Shown here: positions 10,521 through 18,856 of the stretch, one piece after another
How the letters are laid out: every line of letters starts with the position of its first letter
Numbering within the stretch: position 1 is the stretch's first letter
Source of the DNA: Rhodococcus sp. X156
GTDB taxonomy: Bacteria; Actinomycetota; Actinomycetes; Mycobacteriales; Mycobacteriaceae
Reading direction: 5' to 3'
Assembly: GCF_004006015.1 (NCBI RefSeq)
Contig: NZ_CP034766.1
Coordinates: 2,885,001 to 2,949,000, forward strand
DNA length: 64,000 nucleotides
Notes under the pieces: generated by a model
Databases searched by the model: none
What the model was told of the DNA's origin: nothing
What the model saw: the letters and a program-made list of their open reading frames with translations, nothing else
Made by a program: the position numbers and the translations under genes

Positions 10521-12062
10521 CTAGCCGGAGGGGCGGGAGGACACCCGTCCGTGCGCCCGCGCCAGCACCGACTCCCGCAGGGCCACCCGGGAGCGCTTGC
10601 CGGTGGCCGTGGTGGGCAGGAGGTCGTACTCCAGCAGCGTGCGCGGCACCTTGTACGGCGTGAGCCGGTCCCGGCAGTGGCTGGTGAGCTCAGCGGGGTC
10701 CAGCCGCCAGCCGGCCCGCGGCACCACGCAGGCCACCAGCTTCTCGCCCTGGCGCTCGTCGGGCACCCCCAGCACCGCCACGTCGGCCACGCCGTCGTGC
10801 TCCAGCAGCACCTGCTCCACCTCGCGGGGGTAGATGTTGAAGCCGCTGACCACCACGGTGTCCTTGGCCCGGGAGACCACGTGCAGGCGGCCCTCGGAGT
10901 CCAGCCGCCCCACGTCCCCGGTGTCCAGCCACCCCTGCGGGCGCAGCACCAGTGCCGTCTCGGCCGCGTCGTGCAGGTAGCCGCTCATCACGTTGTAGCC
11001 GCGCACCAGCACGCGGCCGTCCGCCCCGTGCACCGGCCGCCCCGCGTCGTCCACCACGGCCACCTCCACGCCGGGCAGCGGCGTGAGCCCCGCGGCGGCA
11101 CCCTCCTCGGCCACGCCCACGGTGGCCACCGCCACGCTGCCGCACGCCTCGGTGAGCCCGTAGCCGCTCACCAGCGTGGTGATGCCCAGGGAGGTGCACA
11201 GCGCCTGCATCCGGTCCACCGACACGTCCGCGCCCCCGGTGATGGCCAGCCGCGTCACCCCGGTGAGGTCGGCCCCGGCGGTGGCCAGGTCGTGGAAGAT
11301 CGTGGGTGGCCCGAGCACCACCGAGATGCCCTCCCGCTGCAGGATCTCGGCGAGGTGCCCGCGGTCGTGCGGCGACACCAGCCGCACCGCCGCACCCTGG
11401 ACCAGCGCCAGCAGCAGCACCCCGTTGAAGCCGAAGGAGTGCGCCAGCGGCACCGCGCCGAGCAGGACGTCGGTGGCGGTGACCCCGACTGCCGCGGCCA
11501 TGTCGGTGTAGCAGCGCACCAGCTGGCCGTGGGTCATCGGCACGTGCTTGGGGGTGCCGGTGGTCCCGGAGGTGGGCAGCACCACCGCCACGGCCTCGGG
11601 CGAGACCGCCACCGGCTCGGCCACGGCGCAGCCGTCGGCGGCGCCCTGCAGGCCGGCCAAGGTGTGCACCTCCACGTCGGGCTCCCAGTCCCGCTGCTCG
11701 GAGAGCACCAGCCGGGGTGCGACGCGGTCGAGCACCAGCCGCCGCTCGCGGCTCGACGCCGCGTGGCCGACCGGCACCAGGACGGCACCGGCGAAGACGA
11801 CGCCGAGCGCCACCTCCACCCAGGACACCGAGCTGCGCCCGCACACCACCACGGCGTCCCCCGCCCGCACGCCCCGGGCGGCGAGCGCGGTGGCCACCTG
11901 CCCGGCCCGCTCGGCCAGCGCCGCGTACGTGCGGCTGCGGTCGGTGTCGCGCACGGCCAGCCGCGTCCCGTGCGTGACGGCACGCCGCCGGCACAGCTCG
12001 GGCAAGGTCGTCGCAACCGGCAGCAACGGGCTGGTCAGAGTCGGCCGACCCTCAGGACTCAT
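10521..12062 (-). CDS. AMP-dependent acyl-CoA synthetase (ANL superfamily, FadD-like)
   Basis: A 513-residue adenylate-forming ligase that would activate a carboxylic acid to its CoA thioester through an acyl-AMP. Visible motifs are the P-loop-like A3 core LPTSGTTGTPKHVPMTH, the A5 core SGYGLTEAC, A7 GWLDTGDVG, the hinge A8 VSRAKDTVVVSGFNIYP, and the A10 catalytic lysine in LPTTATGKRSR. The acid-binding pocket does not let me choose between short-, medium- or ring-derived substrates. The gene lies 64 bases downstream of the Baeyer-Villiger monooxygenase on the same strand, so the two are probably one unit in which the monooxygenase makes an ester or lactone and, after hydrolysis, the acid is activated. 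That link is inference. Confidence 0.88.
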   Translation of the reverse strand: MSPEGRPTLTSPLLPVATTLPELCRRRAVTHGTRLAVRDTDRSRTYAALAERAGQVATALAARGVRAGDAVVVCGRSSVSWVEVALGVVFAGAVLVPVGHAASSRERRLVLDRVAPRLVLSEQRDWEPDVEVHTLAGLQGAADGCAVAEPVAVSPEAVAVVLPTSGTTGTPKHVPMTHGQLVRCYTDMAAAVGVTATDVLLGAVPLAHSFGFNGVLLLALVQGAAVRLVSPHDRGHLAEILQREGISVVLGPPTIFHDLATAGADLTGVTRLAITGGADVSVDRMQALCTSLGITTLVSGYGLTEACGSVAVATVGVAEEGAAAGLTPLPGVEVAVVDDAGRPVHGADGRVLVRGYNVMSGYLHDAAETALVLRPQGWLDTGDVGRLDSEGRLHVVSRAKDTVVVSGFNIYPREVEQVLLEHDGVADVAVLGVPDERQGEKLVACVVPRAGWRLDPAELTSHCRDRLTPYKVPRTLLEYDLLPTTATGKRSRVALRESVLARAHGRVSSRPSG

Positions 12063-12126
12063 GCCGGCATTGAATCACCCGAGGACGCAATCCACCCGGG
12101 CGACCGCCCGTGCGACGACACGGGCC

Positions 12127-13743
12127 TCACGAGCTGAGCGTGAAGCCCTCGTAGCCCTTGGCCGCCACCTCGTCGCAGGCCCGACGGTAGGTGCCGAAGC
12201 CCCCGATGTAGGGCATGAACATCTGCTTCTTTCCCTCGATGTTGGCTCCCATGTACCAGGAGCGGGCCTGCGGGAACAGCGTCCCCTGCGCGACGGCGTC
12301 CACGTGCTCGGTCCACTCCTCGGCGGCCTCGCGCCGTGCCTCGACGGTGGCCACTCCCCGCTCCCGGCAGCTCGCCACCAGGTCGACGAGCCAGTCCACC
12401 TGAGCCTCGGCGTGCAGCACCATGTTGGCCAGCACCGACGGGCTGCCCGGACCGCTGAGGTTGAACAGGTTGGGCAGGCCGGGGATGGCCATGCCCAGGA
12501 AGGTGACCGGGCCTGCACCCCAGGCGTCGGCGATGGTGGTGCCCCGGGCTCCGCGGATGTCGATGCGCAGGAGCGCCCCGGTCATGGCGTCGAACCCGGT
12601 GGCGTAGACCAGCACGTCCAGCTCGTGGACGTCGTGCTCGGTGACGACTCCGGTGGGCGTGATCTCCACGATGGGGTCGGTGCGCAGGTTCACCAGCCGC
12701 ACGTGGGGCTGGTTGAAGGTCTGGTAGTAACCGATGTCGGTGCAGATCCGCTTGGTGCCGATGGGGTGGTCGGTGGGCACCAGCGCGTCGGCGACCTCCG
12801 GGTCGGCCACCACCGAGCGGATCTTGGCCTCGGCGAACTCGCGGACCACGTCGTTGGCGGCGAGGTTGGCGTTCTGGTCGGGGAAGGTCTTGCCGAAGAG
12901 CACCCCACCCTCGGCCCAGCGCGCCTCCATGGCGGCCAGCCGCTCCTGCTCGCTGAGCTCCAGCGCGTTGTGCGGGTAGCTCTCGTGCGGAGTCCCGGCC
13001 GGTGCGTAGGCGGACTTCTTGCGCCGCGCGGGGTACTCGGCGCGGATGCGCTCCTGGTCGGCGGGGGTGAGCACGTGGTTGGGCATGGGGACGCTGTAGT
13101 TGGCCGAGCGCTGGAACACCGTGAGCGAGGCGGCCCGCTCCGCCAGCAGCGGCACCGACTGCACTCCCGAGGAGCCGGTGCCGATGATCCCCACCCGCTT
13201 TCCGGTGAGGTCAGGCTCCTGCTGCGGCCACGCGGCGGTGAAGTACACCTCGCCGGCGAAGCTGTCCGTGCCGGGGATGTCGGGCTTGTTCAGCGCGGAC
13301 AGGCAGCCGGTGGCCATCAGCACGAAGCGGGCCAGGTAGGTCTGGCCGGTGTCGGTGCCCACGTGCCACACCGCGGTGTCCTCGTCCAGGTGGGCGCTGG
13401 TGACCCGCTGGCCCAGCACGATGTCGCGGCGCAGGTCGAAGCGGTCGGCCACGTGCTCGAGGTAGGCGAGGATCTCCGGCTGCCCGGCGTAGCGCTCGGA
13501 CCAGATCCAGCTCTGCTGCAGGTCCTCGTCGAAGGAGTAGGAGTAGTCGACGCTCTCCACGTCACACCGGGCGCCCGGGTAGCGGTTCCAGAACCAGGTG
13601 CCTCCCACGCCCGTGCCCGCCTCCACGGCCAGCACGTCCAGCCCGGCCTGGCGGGCGCGGTGCACGGCGTACAGGCCGGCGAAGCCCGCCCCCACCACGA
13701 GGACGTCGTGGACCGACTGCGGCGCAGGAGCGGTGCTGGTCAT
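12127..13743 (-). CDS. Baeyer-Villiger-type flavin monooxygenase with atypical fingerprint
   Basis: A 538-residue class B flavoprotein monooxygenase. FAD-binding GAGFAG is at residues 18-23, followed by the family motif GGTWFWNRYPGARCDVES (residues 47-64), NADPH-binding GTGSSGVQ (188-195), and VYATGFDAMTGALL near residue 385. The usual fingerprint FXGXXXHXXXWP appears as FAGEVYFTAAWP (162-173), with Phe168 in place of the normally conserved His. The enzyme should use NADPH and O2 to insert oxygen next to a ketone, but this change may alter coupling. It is divergent from a PadR regulator with a 138-base shared promoter region that contains a 13-base palindrome, and is followed by an acyl-CoA ligase. 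Confidence 0.88.
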   Translation of the reverse strand: MTSTAPAPQSVHDVLVVGAGFAGLYAVHRARQAGLDVLAVEAGTGVGGTWFWNRYPGARCDVESVDYSYSFDEDLQQSWIWSERYAGQPEILAYLEHVADRFDLRRDIVLGQRVTSAHLDEDTAVWHVGTDTGQTYLARFVLMATGCLSALNKPDIPGTDSFAGEVYFTAAWPQQEPDLTGKRVGIIGTGSSGVQSVPLLAERAASLTVFQRSANYSVPMPNHVLTPADQERIRAEYPARRKKSAYAPAGTPHESYPHNALELSEQERLAAMEARWAEGGVLFGKTFPDQNANLAANDVVREFAEAKIRSVVADPEVADALVPTDHPIGTKRICTDIGYYQTFNQPHVRLVNLRTDPIVEITPTGVVTEHDVHELDVLVYATGFDAMTGALLRIDIRGARGTTIADAWGAGPVTFLGMAIPGLPNLFNLSGPGSPSVLANMVLHAEAQVDWLVDLVASCRERGVATVEARREAAEEWTEHVDAVAQGTLFPQARSWYMGANIEGKKQMFMPYIGGFGTYRRACDEVAAKGYEGFTLSS

Positions 13744-13810
13744 GGGTGATCCCCCGATGCGTTGTTCCGACTGCCCCCCGAGGAGGGCTTACGTTCGCGG
13801 AGGACTATAC

Positions 13811-13823
13811 CTATTAGTAATAG
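13811..13823. promoter_or_regulatory. Perfect palindrome in the monooxygenase/padR promoter region (putative PadR operator)
   Basis: CTATTAGTAATAG is a perfect inverted repeat (CTATTA-G-TAATAG) in an A+T-rich patch of the 138-base gap between the divergent genes. A weaker outer pair (ACTAT at 13804-13808, ATAGT at 13820-13824) overlaps it. The position is right for an operator controlling both genes; assignment to the adjacent PadR protein is inference. Confidence 0.55.
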
Positions 13824-13881
13824 TAGTGTCTAGCGGCGGTTCGCCGGCAGGCGGTTGCTACCAACGGGTAGGTTCTGTGCC

Positions 13882-14535
13882 ATGGCAGATGACGACGCGG
13901 CGACCGAGTTCCCCTCGCTGCGGCCGACGAGCTGGGCCGTGCTGGGTCTGCTGTCCTTCGGCTCCGAGCTCTCCGGCTACGACCTCAAGAAGTGGGCGGA
14001 CTGGAGCCTGCGCTTCTTCTACTGGGCCCCCTCCTACAGCCAGATCTACAGCGAGCTGCGCAAGCTCGAGGACTGCGGCTACGCCACCTCCCGCGTGGTG
14101 AGCAAGGACGACGTGCGGGGCAAGCGGCTGTACTCCATCACCGAGGAGGGCAGGGAGGCCGTGGCCCACTGGGCCAACGAGTCGCCGGTGGAGCCCGCCG
14201 TGCTCAAGCACGGGGTGATGCTGCGCATGTGGCTGGGCCACCTCGGTGACCCGGACCGGTTGCGCGAGGTGCTGGCCGAGCACCGCGACCAGTCGGAGAA
14301 GATGCGGGTACGGGCGGTCGCCGATGCAGTGGGCGCCGCCGAGGAGCCCGGCTGGGCCTACCCGGAGATGGTGCTGCGCTGGTCGGAGCAGTACTACGAG
14401 TCCGAGCGCGACCGGGCCGACGCGATGCTCGCCGACCTGGACCGGCTGGCCCAGGACCGCACCAAGAAGGGCCGCACCAAGCGAGCCAAGCCCACTCCGC
14501 GCTCCTCCGACGAGCTGACCAAGCACACCAAGTGA
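13882..14535 (+). CDS. PadR family transcriptional regulator
   Basis: A 217-residue DNA-binding protein. The N-terminal winged helix (residues about 12-90) shows SWAVLGLLSFGSELSGYDLKKW, then SQIYSELRKLEDCGYATSR as the recognition helix region, and GKRLYSITEEGREAVAHW as the wing. The C-terminal half is helical (LREVLAEHRDQSEKMRVRAVADAV), typical of the PadR dimerisation domain, and ends in a Lys/Arg/Thr-rich tail. The ATG at 13882 was preferred to an in-frame start 27 bases upstream because family similarity begins after it. Transcribed away from the Baeyer-Villiger monooxygenase, it is the likely repressor of that gene and of itself. The effector is unknown. Confidence 0.88.
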   Translation: MADDDAATEFPSLRPTSWAVLGLLSFGSELSGYDLKKWADWSLRFFYWAPSYSQIYSELRKLEDCGYATSRVVSKDDVRGKRLYSITEEGREAVAHWANESPVEPAVLKHGVMLRMWLGHLGDPDRLREVLAEHRDQSEKMRVRAVADAVGAAEEPGWAYPEMVLRWSEQYYESERDRADAMLADLDRLAQDRTKKGRTKRAKPTPRSSDELTKHTK

Positions 14536-14557
14536 GCCTGGCCGGCCAGCAGCCGGC

Positions 14558-16185
14558 TCAGTCGTAGACACCCTCCAGCTGCCACCGGCCCTGCGAGCAC
14601 CGCAGCAACAGCGCCAGCCGCTCCCCTGTACCCGCCTCGCCTGGACCTGACCCCCCTGGACCTGACTCACCGAGCAGCACCTGGGCGCGCACGGCCCGGT
14701 GCGCCTCGGCGGGATCCCACCACCGCTCGTCCACCGGCCAGGGCCCGGCCCACGCCAGCACCGGCCGCAGCCGGCCGTCGTAGCGGGCGGCCACCGGCTC
14801 CCCGCTGACCTCCGCCCGGCCGGTGACCTCCACCGGGAGCCCGGCGGCGTCCACCAGGTCCACCACCAGCGGCTCCGGGGGAACCGTGGCCGGCGCAGGG
14901 GCGGGCAGGCGACCCGGCCACGGCGCGGCCGGGTCGGCGGCGGGCACCCGCTCGTCACCCCAGGGCAGCAGGGTCACCTGCTCGGCCGGCCCGCGGCCCC
15001 CGCTGGGCACCCCCACCTGCACCGCGTCCCCCCGAGCAGGCCCTGCACCCGCACCAGGGCGCGCCGGGCCCGCTCGTCGCCCTCGCCGACCCCGCCCCAC
15101 AGCCCCAGCTGCAGGGCCCCGGCGGAGACCACCTCCACCGGCTCCAGGCGCAGCAGCACCACTCCCGCGGTCGGCCGGGAGCTGCTGCGCCCGGTCAGCC
15201 ACCCGTCCAGCTGCCAGCGCACCCGGTCAGCGGTGCCCGCGGGGGTGAGCGGTTCCGCGCAGCGCCAGGTGCGAGCCAGCTCCTCGCCGTTGCCGGTGCG
15301 GGCGCGCACCAGCAACCGGGTGCAGGCCACCCCGGCCGCCGAGAGCGTGGCGTGCAGCCGCTGCGCCAGCGCGCGGCCGGCGAACGCCGCGGCGTCCACC
15401 CGCTCCACCGGTGGGTCGCAGTCCAGCTCCACCTCCAGCTCCACCGGGGCCCGGCGGGCGGCAGGGGGACGCTCGGCCAGCCCGCGCGCGCTGCGGTGGG
15501 CCAGCACGGCGTCAGCACCGAAGCGCGACGCCACGTCGGTGGCGGTGAGCGCGGCGAAGTCCCCCACGGTGTGCAGGCCCAGCCGGCGCAGCAGGTCCAC
15601 CAGCTCCACCCGGGCCGGGGCGGCCAGGCTCGGCTCGCGGGCCAGCTCGGCCACCGGCAGCGGGGCCAGGAACTCCGCACCCCCGCCGGGCGGAACCACT
15701 CGGCCGGTGCGGGCCGCCACCACCGCGGTGGACATCGCGTCGGCGATGCCCACCTGGCACTCCACCCCCACCCCGGACACCTCGTCCACCAACCGCTCGG
15801 CCGCCGCCTCCTCACCGCCGAAGTAGCCTGCCGGCCCCTGCGCGGCGAGCACCAGCAACCCCGGGCGCAGGATCTCCACCCCGGGGGCGAGTGCGTCCAC
15901 GGCCGCCACCACCGGCTCGAAGAACCGGGCGTCGCGGTCGGCGTCGACCGTCACCACGTGCAGCTCCGGGCACCGGCCCTGCGCCTCCCGCCGACGCAGC
16001 CCCCGGCGCACCCCGTCGGCCCGGGCACCAGCCGTGCAGGCCACCACCCGGTTGGCCGAGACCACCGCCACCGGCGCCGCGGCCGAGAGACCGGCGGCGG
16101 TGGCGGCGGTGACGGCCGGCCAGTCCGGGCACCACACCGCCAGCGTCCGGGACCGCCGCCGCGTCACCTCCTCCGGTCCGCTCAC
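14558..16185 (-). pseudogene. imuB: imuB, inactive Y-family polymerase adaptor, interrupted by a frameshift
   Basis: ImuB is the catalytically dead Y-family hub that joins the beta clamp, ImuA' and DnaE2. The GTG at 16185 overlaps the imuA' stop. The body (TLAVWCPDWPAV, PAGYFGGEEAAAERLVDEV, GIADAMSTAVVAA, LGLHTVGDFAALTATDVASRFG) and a clamp-binding motif QLGLWG are in one frame, which then stops at 14974 after a non-homologous tail. The expected continuation (DAVQVGVPSGGRGPAEQ, VTLLPWGDERV, then LVVDLVDAAGLPVEV to the stop at 14558) is in another frame. The frames join at a run of six G on the coding strand (15028-15033); a seventh G, or a -1 ribosomal slip there, restores a protein of about 542 residues. 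This could be a real mutation, a sequencing error or recoding. Confidence 0.85.
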
Positions 16186-16955
16186 GCGCGCACCGCCCGC
16201 ACCGGGACGGATCCAGGGGGCAGGGGCCCAGGGGCGGCTGCGGGAGCACCGCCCTGCCACTGCACCGTGGAGGGGGTCCCGGCCCCGAGCACCACGTGGG
16301 TGCCCCGAGCCCGCACCGCCTGCCCGCGTCCACGCACCTGCACCGCCAGCTCCCGGCTGCGCAGCCGGCCGTGCCCCCGACCCAGCCCGCGGCACCCGCG
16401 GACCTGGGCCCGAAGCTGCAGCTCAGCACCCGGCCAGGTGCCCCCGGTGACCACCAGCACCCCGCCTCGGTGCCGGGCCCGGGCCACCAGCCCGCGGGCC
16501 CGGGTGGGCGCCACGGTGGCCCCGCCCAGGTCGAGCACCACCAGGTCCATCCCGTCGAGCAGCACCGCGGCCACGTCCACCGGGTCCTCGCCGGGCTCGG
16601 GCACCAGCGCCACCCGGCCGAGGTCGGCCCCCATCTCCTGCGCCGCGAGCAGACCCAGGCTGGGCCGGCCCACCACCGCCGCCCAGCTGCCCGCCGCCGT
16701 CACCGACGCGATCAGCCCGACCAGCAAGGAGGTGGCGCCACTGACCGAGACCACCGTGCCGCGGGTGAGCCCACCCCGAGGCAGCAGGGCGGCCAGCGCC
16801 TCCGGCACGGGCAGCACCGGACGGGGCCGCGACACCTCGGCGGCGTTGGCGCCTGCGCCCTTCCCCGGCACAGCCACCAGCCGTCGCAGCGCCGCGAGCC
16901 GCTCCTCGCGGGTAGCCTCGCCCGCACCTGCCGGCACCGTCAGAGCAGCCGTCAT
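16182..16955 (-). CDS. imuA': ImuA' (SOS mutasome accessory protein)
   Basis: A 257-residue RecA-fold-related protein without a convincing Walker A motif. [14 protein letters not shown] lies near the N-terminus, [16 protein letters not shown] and [20 protein letters not shown] resemble the RecA core, and DLVVLDLGG follows. The C-terminus is Arg/Gly/Pro-rich, matching the flexible tail that contacts ImuB in mycobacteria. The start is ATG 16955 (GGAGG upstream); an ATG at 17018 is possible but lies before the conserved region. It overlaps imuB by 4 bases (GTGA) and has a perfect LexA box 90 bases upstream, so imuA'-imuB is an SOS-controlled operon working with dnaE2 in damage-induced mutagenesis. 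Identification rests on motifs and context. Confidence 0.88.
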   Translation of the reverse strand: MTAALTVPAGAGEATREERLAALRRLVAVPGKGAGANAAEVSRPRPVLPVPEALAALLPRGGLTRGTVVSVSGATSLLVGLIASVTAAGSWAAVVGRPSLGLLAAQEMGADLGRVALVPEPGEDPVDVAAVLLDGMDLVVLDLGGATVAPTRARGLVARARHRGGVLVVTGGTWPGAELQLRAQVRGCRGLGRGHGRLRSRELAVQVRGRGQAVRARGTHVVLGAGTPSTVQWQGGAPAAAPGPLPPGSVPVRAVRA

Positions 16956-17044
16956 CACCACACCACCTCCGCACATCCCCAACCGCTGGGCAGGTACCGC
17001 GGGGAAGGCACGGCGCACACCAACAACTGCACTGACTCACTTAT

Positions 17045-17060
17045 TCGAACGTGTGTTCGA
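17045..17060. promoter_or_regulatory. LexA/SOS box upstream of imuA'-imuB
   Basis: TCGAACGTGTGTTCGA is a perfect match to TCGAAC-N4-GTTCGA and lies 90 bases upstream of the imuA' start. It is the second SOS box in the window; together they put all three mutasome genes under LexA. Confidence 0.93.
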
Positions 17061-17224
17061 ACGTGGACCAAGTACACCCCCTCGGAGGGTGCTCCGTCAA
17101 GTGCGGATCCGGCGGATCACCGGAGCACGACCGAGGGCGAGGGCGAGGCGCTCGGGCCGTGCCGAGATGTCCGCGGAGCAGGACCCGAGTCGTGGGGCGG
17201 CCCTGCCCCACCTAGCCTGGTCGG

Positions 17225-17740
17225 GTGCTGCGCACGGAGTGGGAAGCGGTCCTCGAGTCCAACCGCGCGGCCCTGGTCCGAGCGGTGCAGCCGCTCACCG
17301 ACGAACAGAGCCGCCGGCGGCTGGTGCCCTCGCTGACCACGCCGGCAGGACTGGTCAAGCACTGCGCCGCCGCTGAGCGGGTGTGGTTCCAGCGCACCAT
17401 CGGTGGGTTGGCAGAGGGCCAGTGCGACGGCTACGCCAGGGGTGATGACGGCGGCTGGCTGGTGCCGCCCGAGCAGACCCTGACCCAGGTGATCGCCGAG
17501 TACCAGGCCGCTGCCGCCCGGTCGCGGGCGATCGCCCGGACCGTCGCCGACGATGACCTCTTCGTCCACTACCGCCGCGGCGCGGTCAGCTTCTCCTGGA
17601 TCTGCGCGCACATGATCGAGGAGCTCGCCCGCCACGCGGGGCACGCCGACATCCTGGTCGAGCAGATCCTCGCGGCGGATGCCGCCGGCCAGACCCGCGC
17701 AGACCGCCGCTCCATCCCTCAGTCGGCCACCGAGGAGTAG
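17225..17740 (+). CDS. DinB/DUF664 family putative metal-dependent enzyme
   Basis: A 171-residue four-helix protein. A histidine in VKHCAAAERVWF and a pair in HMIEELARHAGHADIL are the three usual metal ligands of the DinB/mycothiol-dependent superfamily, where members use a low-molecular-weight thiol in detoxification. It lacks the long N-terminal extension of many DUF664 members and begins directly with the first helix (LRTEWEAVLESNRAALVRAV). The GTG at 17225 has no clear Shine-Dalgarno sequence and may be translated from a very short leader. The 3' end overlaps the convergent DUF7064-like gene by 22 bases. Despite the superfamily name it is not a polymerase; whether the adjacent SOS box also affects it is unknown. 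Confidence 0.82.
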   Translation: MLRTEWEAVLESNRAALVRAVQPLTDEQSRRRLVPSLTTPAGLVKHCAAAERVWFQRTIGGLAEGQCDGYARGDDGGWLVPPEQTLTQVIAEYQAAAARSRAIARTVADDDLFVHYRRGAVSFSWICAHMIEELARHAGHADILVEQILAADAAGQTRADRRSIPQSATEE

Positions 17741-18816
17741 TCGACGAACCCGCTGGGGTCGTGCCGACCGATGCTGGCGTGCTCGAGCATCCCCCACCCC
17801 ACGGCCCCGTCGCAGGTGGCCCGCGCGACGTGGTCGATCACGCCCCAGGGCACCCGGGCGACCACCTCGGGGTCGGTGAGGTCGTAGGCCTGCGCCTGCA
17901 CCCAGCCCGCCCCCTTCCACTGTCCGTGCGTCCAGTCCGGGTCGCCGCCGTAGCCCGCGCCCACGTGCAGCGCCACGTGGTTCACCGTCTCCACGTCGAT
18001 GGTCACCGGGGAGCCGTCGCCCGCCGTGAGGTGCAGGCGAGCACGCTCGGGGTGGCGCGTGCCGGAGCGGTAGGTGATGTCCAGCCGCGGCCAGCCCAGC
18101 TGCTCCACCCGCCCGTCCGGCCAGATCCGCTTGGCGTCGTTGAGGGTGCGGTAGCCGTCCGGGCGCTCCTGGATGATCACCACCACCGCGAAGTCGTCGA
18201 AGCGCAGCGGCACGTACAGCCACCAGAACCCCTCGGCCGGCTCGGCCGCGGCCCGGCCCGCGGGCTCGCCCTCCCCCACCGGACGGATGCCCCAGGAACG
18301 GTCCCTGGTCCCCGACCACACGTCCGGGGTCACCGCGACGTCCTCCCCGGCGATGGACAGGGTTCCGCTCCAGGTGCCCAGCTGGGCGAAGCGCTGCGCG
18401 TCCAGGGTGGGGCGCGCCCCGCTCAGCATCAGGTGCGGCTCCTCGTCCACCGCCGGGAACGCGCCGGTCCAGGTGATGTCCGCGCTCAGCGTCTCGTGCT
18501 CGCACACCAGCCGCAGCATCTTCAGCGGCTCCAGCACCTCGATGCGGTACCCGCCCACCGCCAGGTCCAGGCTGCGCTCGGTGAGCGCGTCGGAGAAGCG
18601 CACCACGTGCTGGCAGTCGTCGCGCCGCACGGTGAGGAAGGCGTCGGTGACCCCCAGGTTGGGGTACACCCCGAAGCCGGTGACCAGGAAGATCCCGCCG
18701 TCCTGGTTGTGCGCGTTGAGGTAGGACCGGTCGTAGAAGTTCCGGTCGCTGCTGGCCACGCGGTCCATCGTCAGCGGGGCCTGGTGGATGGGGAGCTCGT
18801 CGAGCGGAGAGGGCAT
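17719..18816 (-). CDS. DUF7064/DUF7065-like hypothetical protein
   Basis: A 365-residue soluble protein without signal peptide or membrane segment. It looks like a two-lobed beta-rich (lipocalin/AttH-like) protein: an N-terminal half with NFYDRSYLNAHNQDGGIFLVTGFGVYPN and a C-terminal half with RDRSWGIRPVGE, FWWLYVPLRFDDFAVVVIIQE and GVIDHVARATCDGAVGWGMLEHA. The RDRSWG motif is characteristic of this group, often found beside phosphotransferase-family or steroid/lipid-catabolism genes; no activity is established to my knowledge. The ATG at 18816 has GGAAGAG upstream. It follows the phosphotransferase gene by 40 bases on the same strand, so the two probably share the promoter with the KstR-like palindrome. 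Confidence 0.7.
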   Translation of the reverse strand: MPSPLDELPIHQAPLTMDRVASSDRNFYDRSYLNAHNQDGGIFLVTGFGVYPNLGVTDAFLTVRRDDCQHVVRFSDALTERSLDLAVGGYRIEVLEPLKMLRLVCEHETLSADITWTGAFPAVDEEPHLMLSGARPTLDAQRFAQLGTWSGTLSIAGEDVAVTPDVWSGTRDRSWGIRPVGEGEPAGRAAAEPAEGFWWLYVPLRFDDFAVVVIIQERPDGYRTLNDAKRIWPDGRVEQLGWPRLDITYRSGTRHPERARLHLTAGDGSPVTIDVETVNHVALHVGAGYGGDPDWTHGQWKGAGWVQAQAYDLTDPEVVARVPWGVIDHVARATCDGAVGWGMLEHASIGRHDPSGFVDYSSVAD

Positions 18817-18856
18817 GGGTCGTCTCTTCCGTCAGGAGGGATGTCGCAGGAAAGGG

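Noticed and set aside
5395-12137. Very long open frames on the strand opposite dnaE2 and the FAD dehydrogenase (over 1300 and 1900 codons)
   Set aside because: They are low-complexity Ala/Arg/Gly/His translations antisense to genes with full motif support. Long spurious frames are expected at this G+C content.
14974-15010. Taking the first ImuB stop (14974) as the natural end
   Set aside because: The last residues before this stop do not resemble ImuB, while the other frame immediately gives a family-like continuation to 14558.
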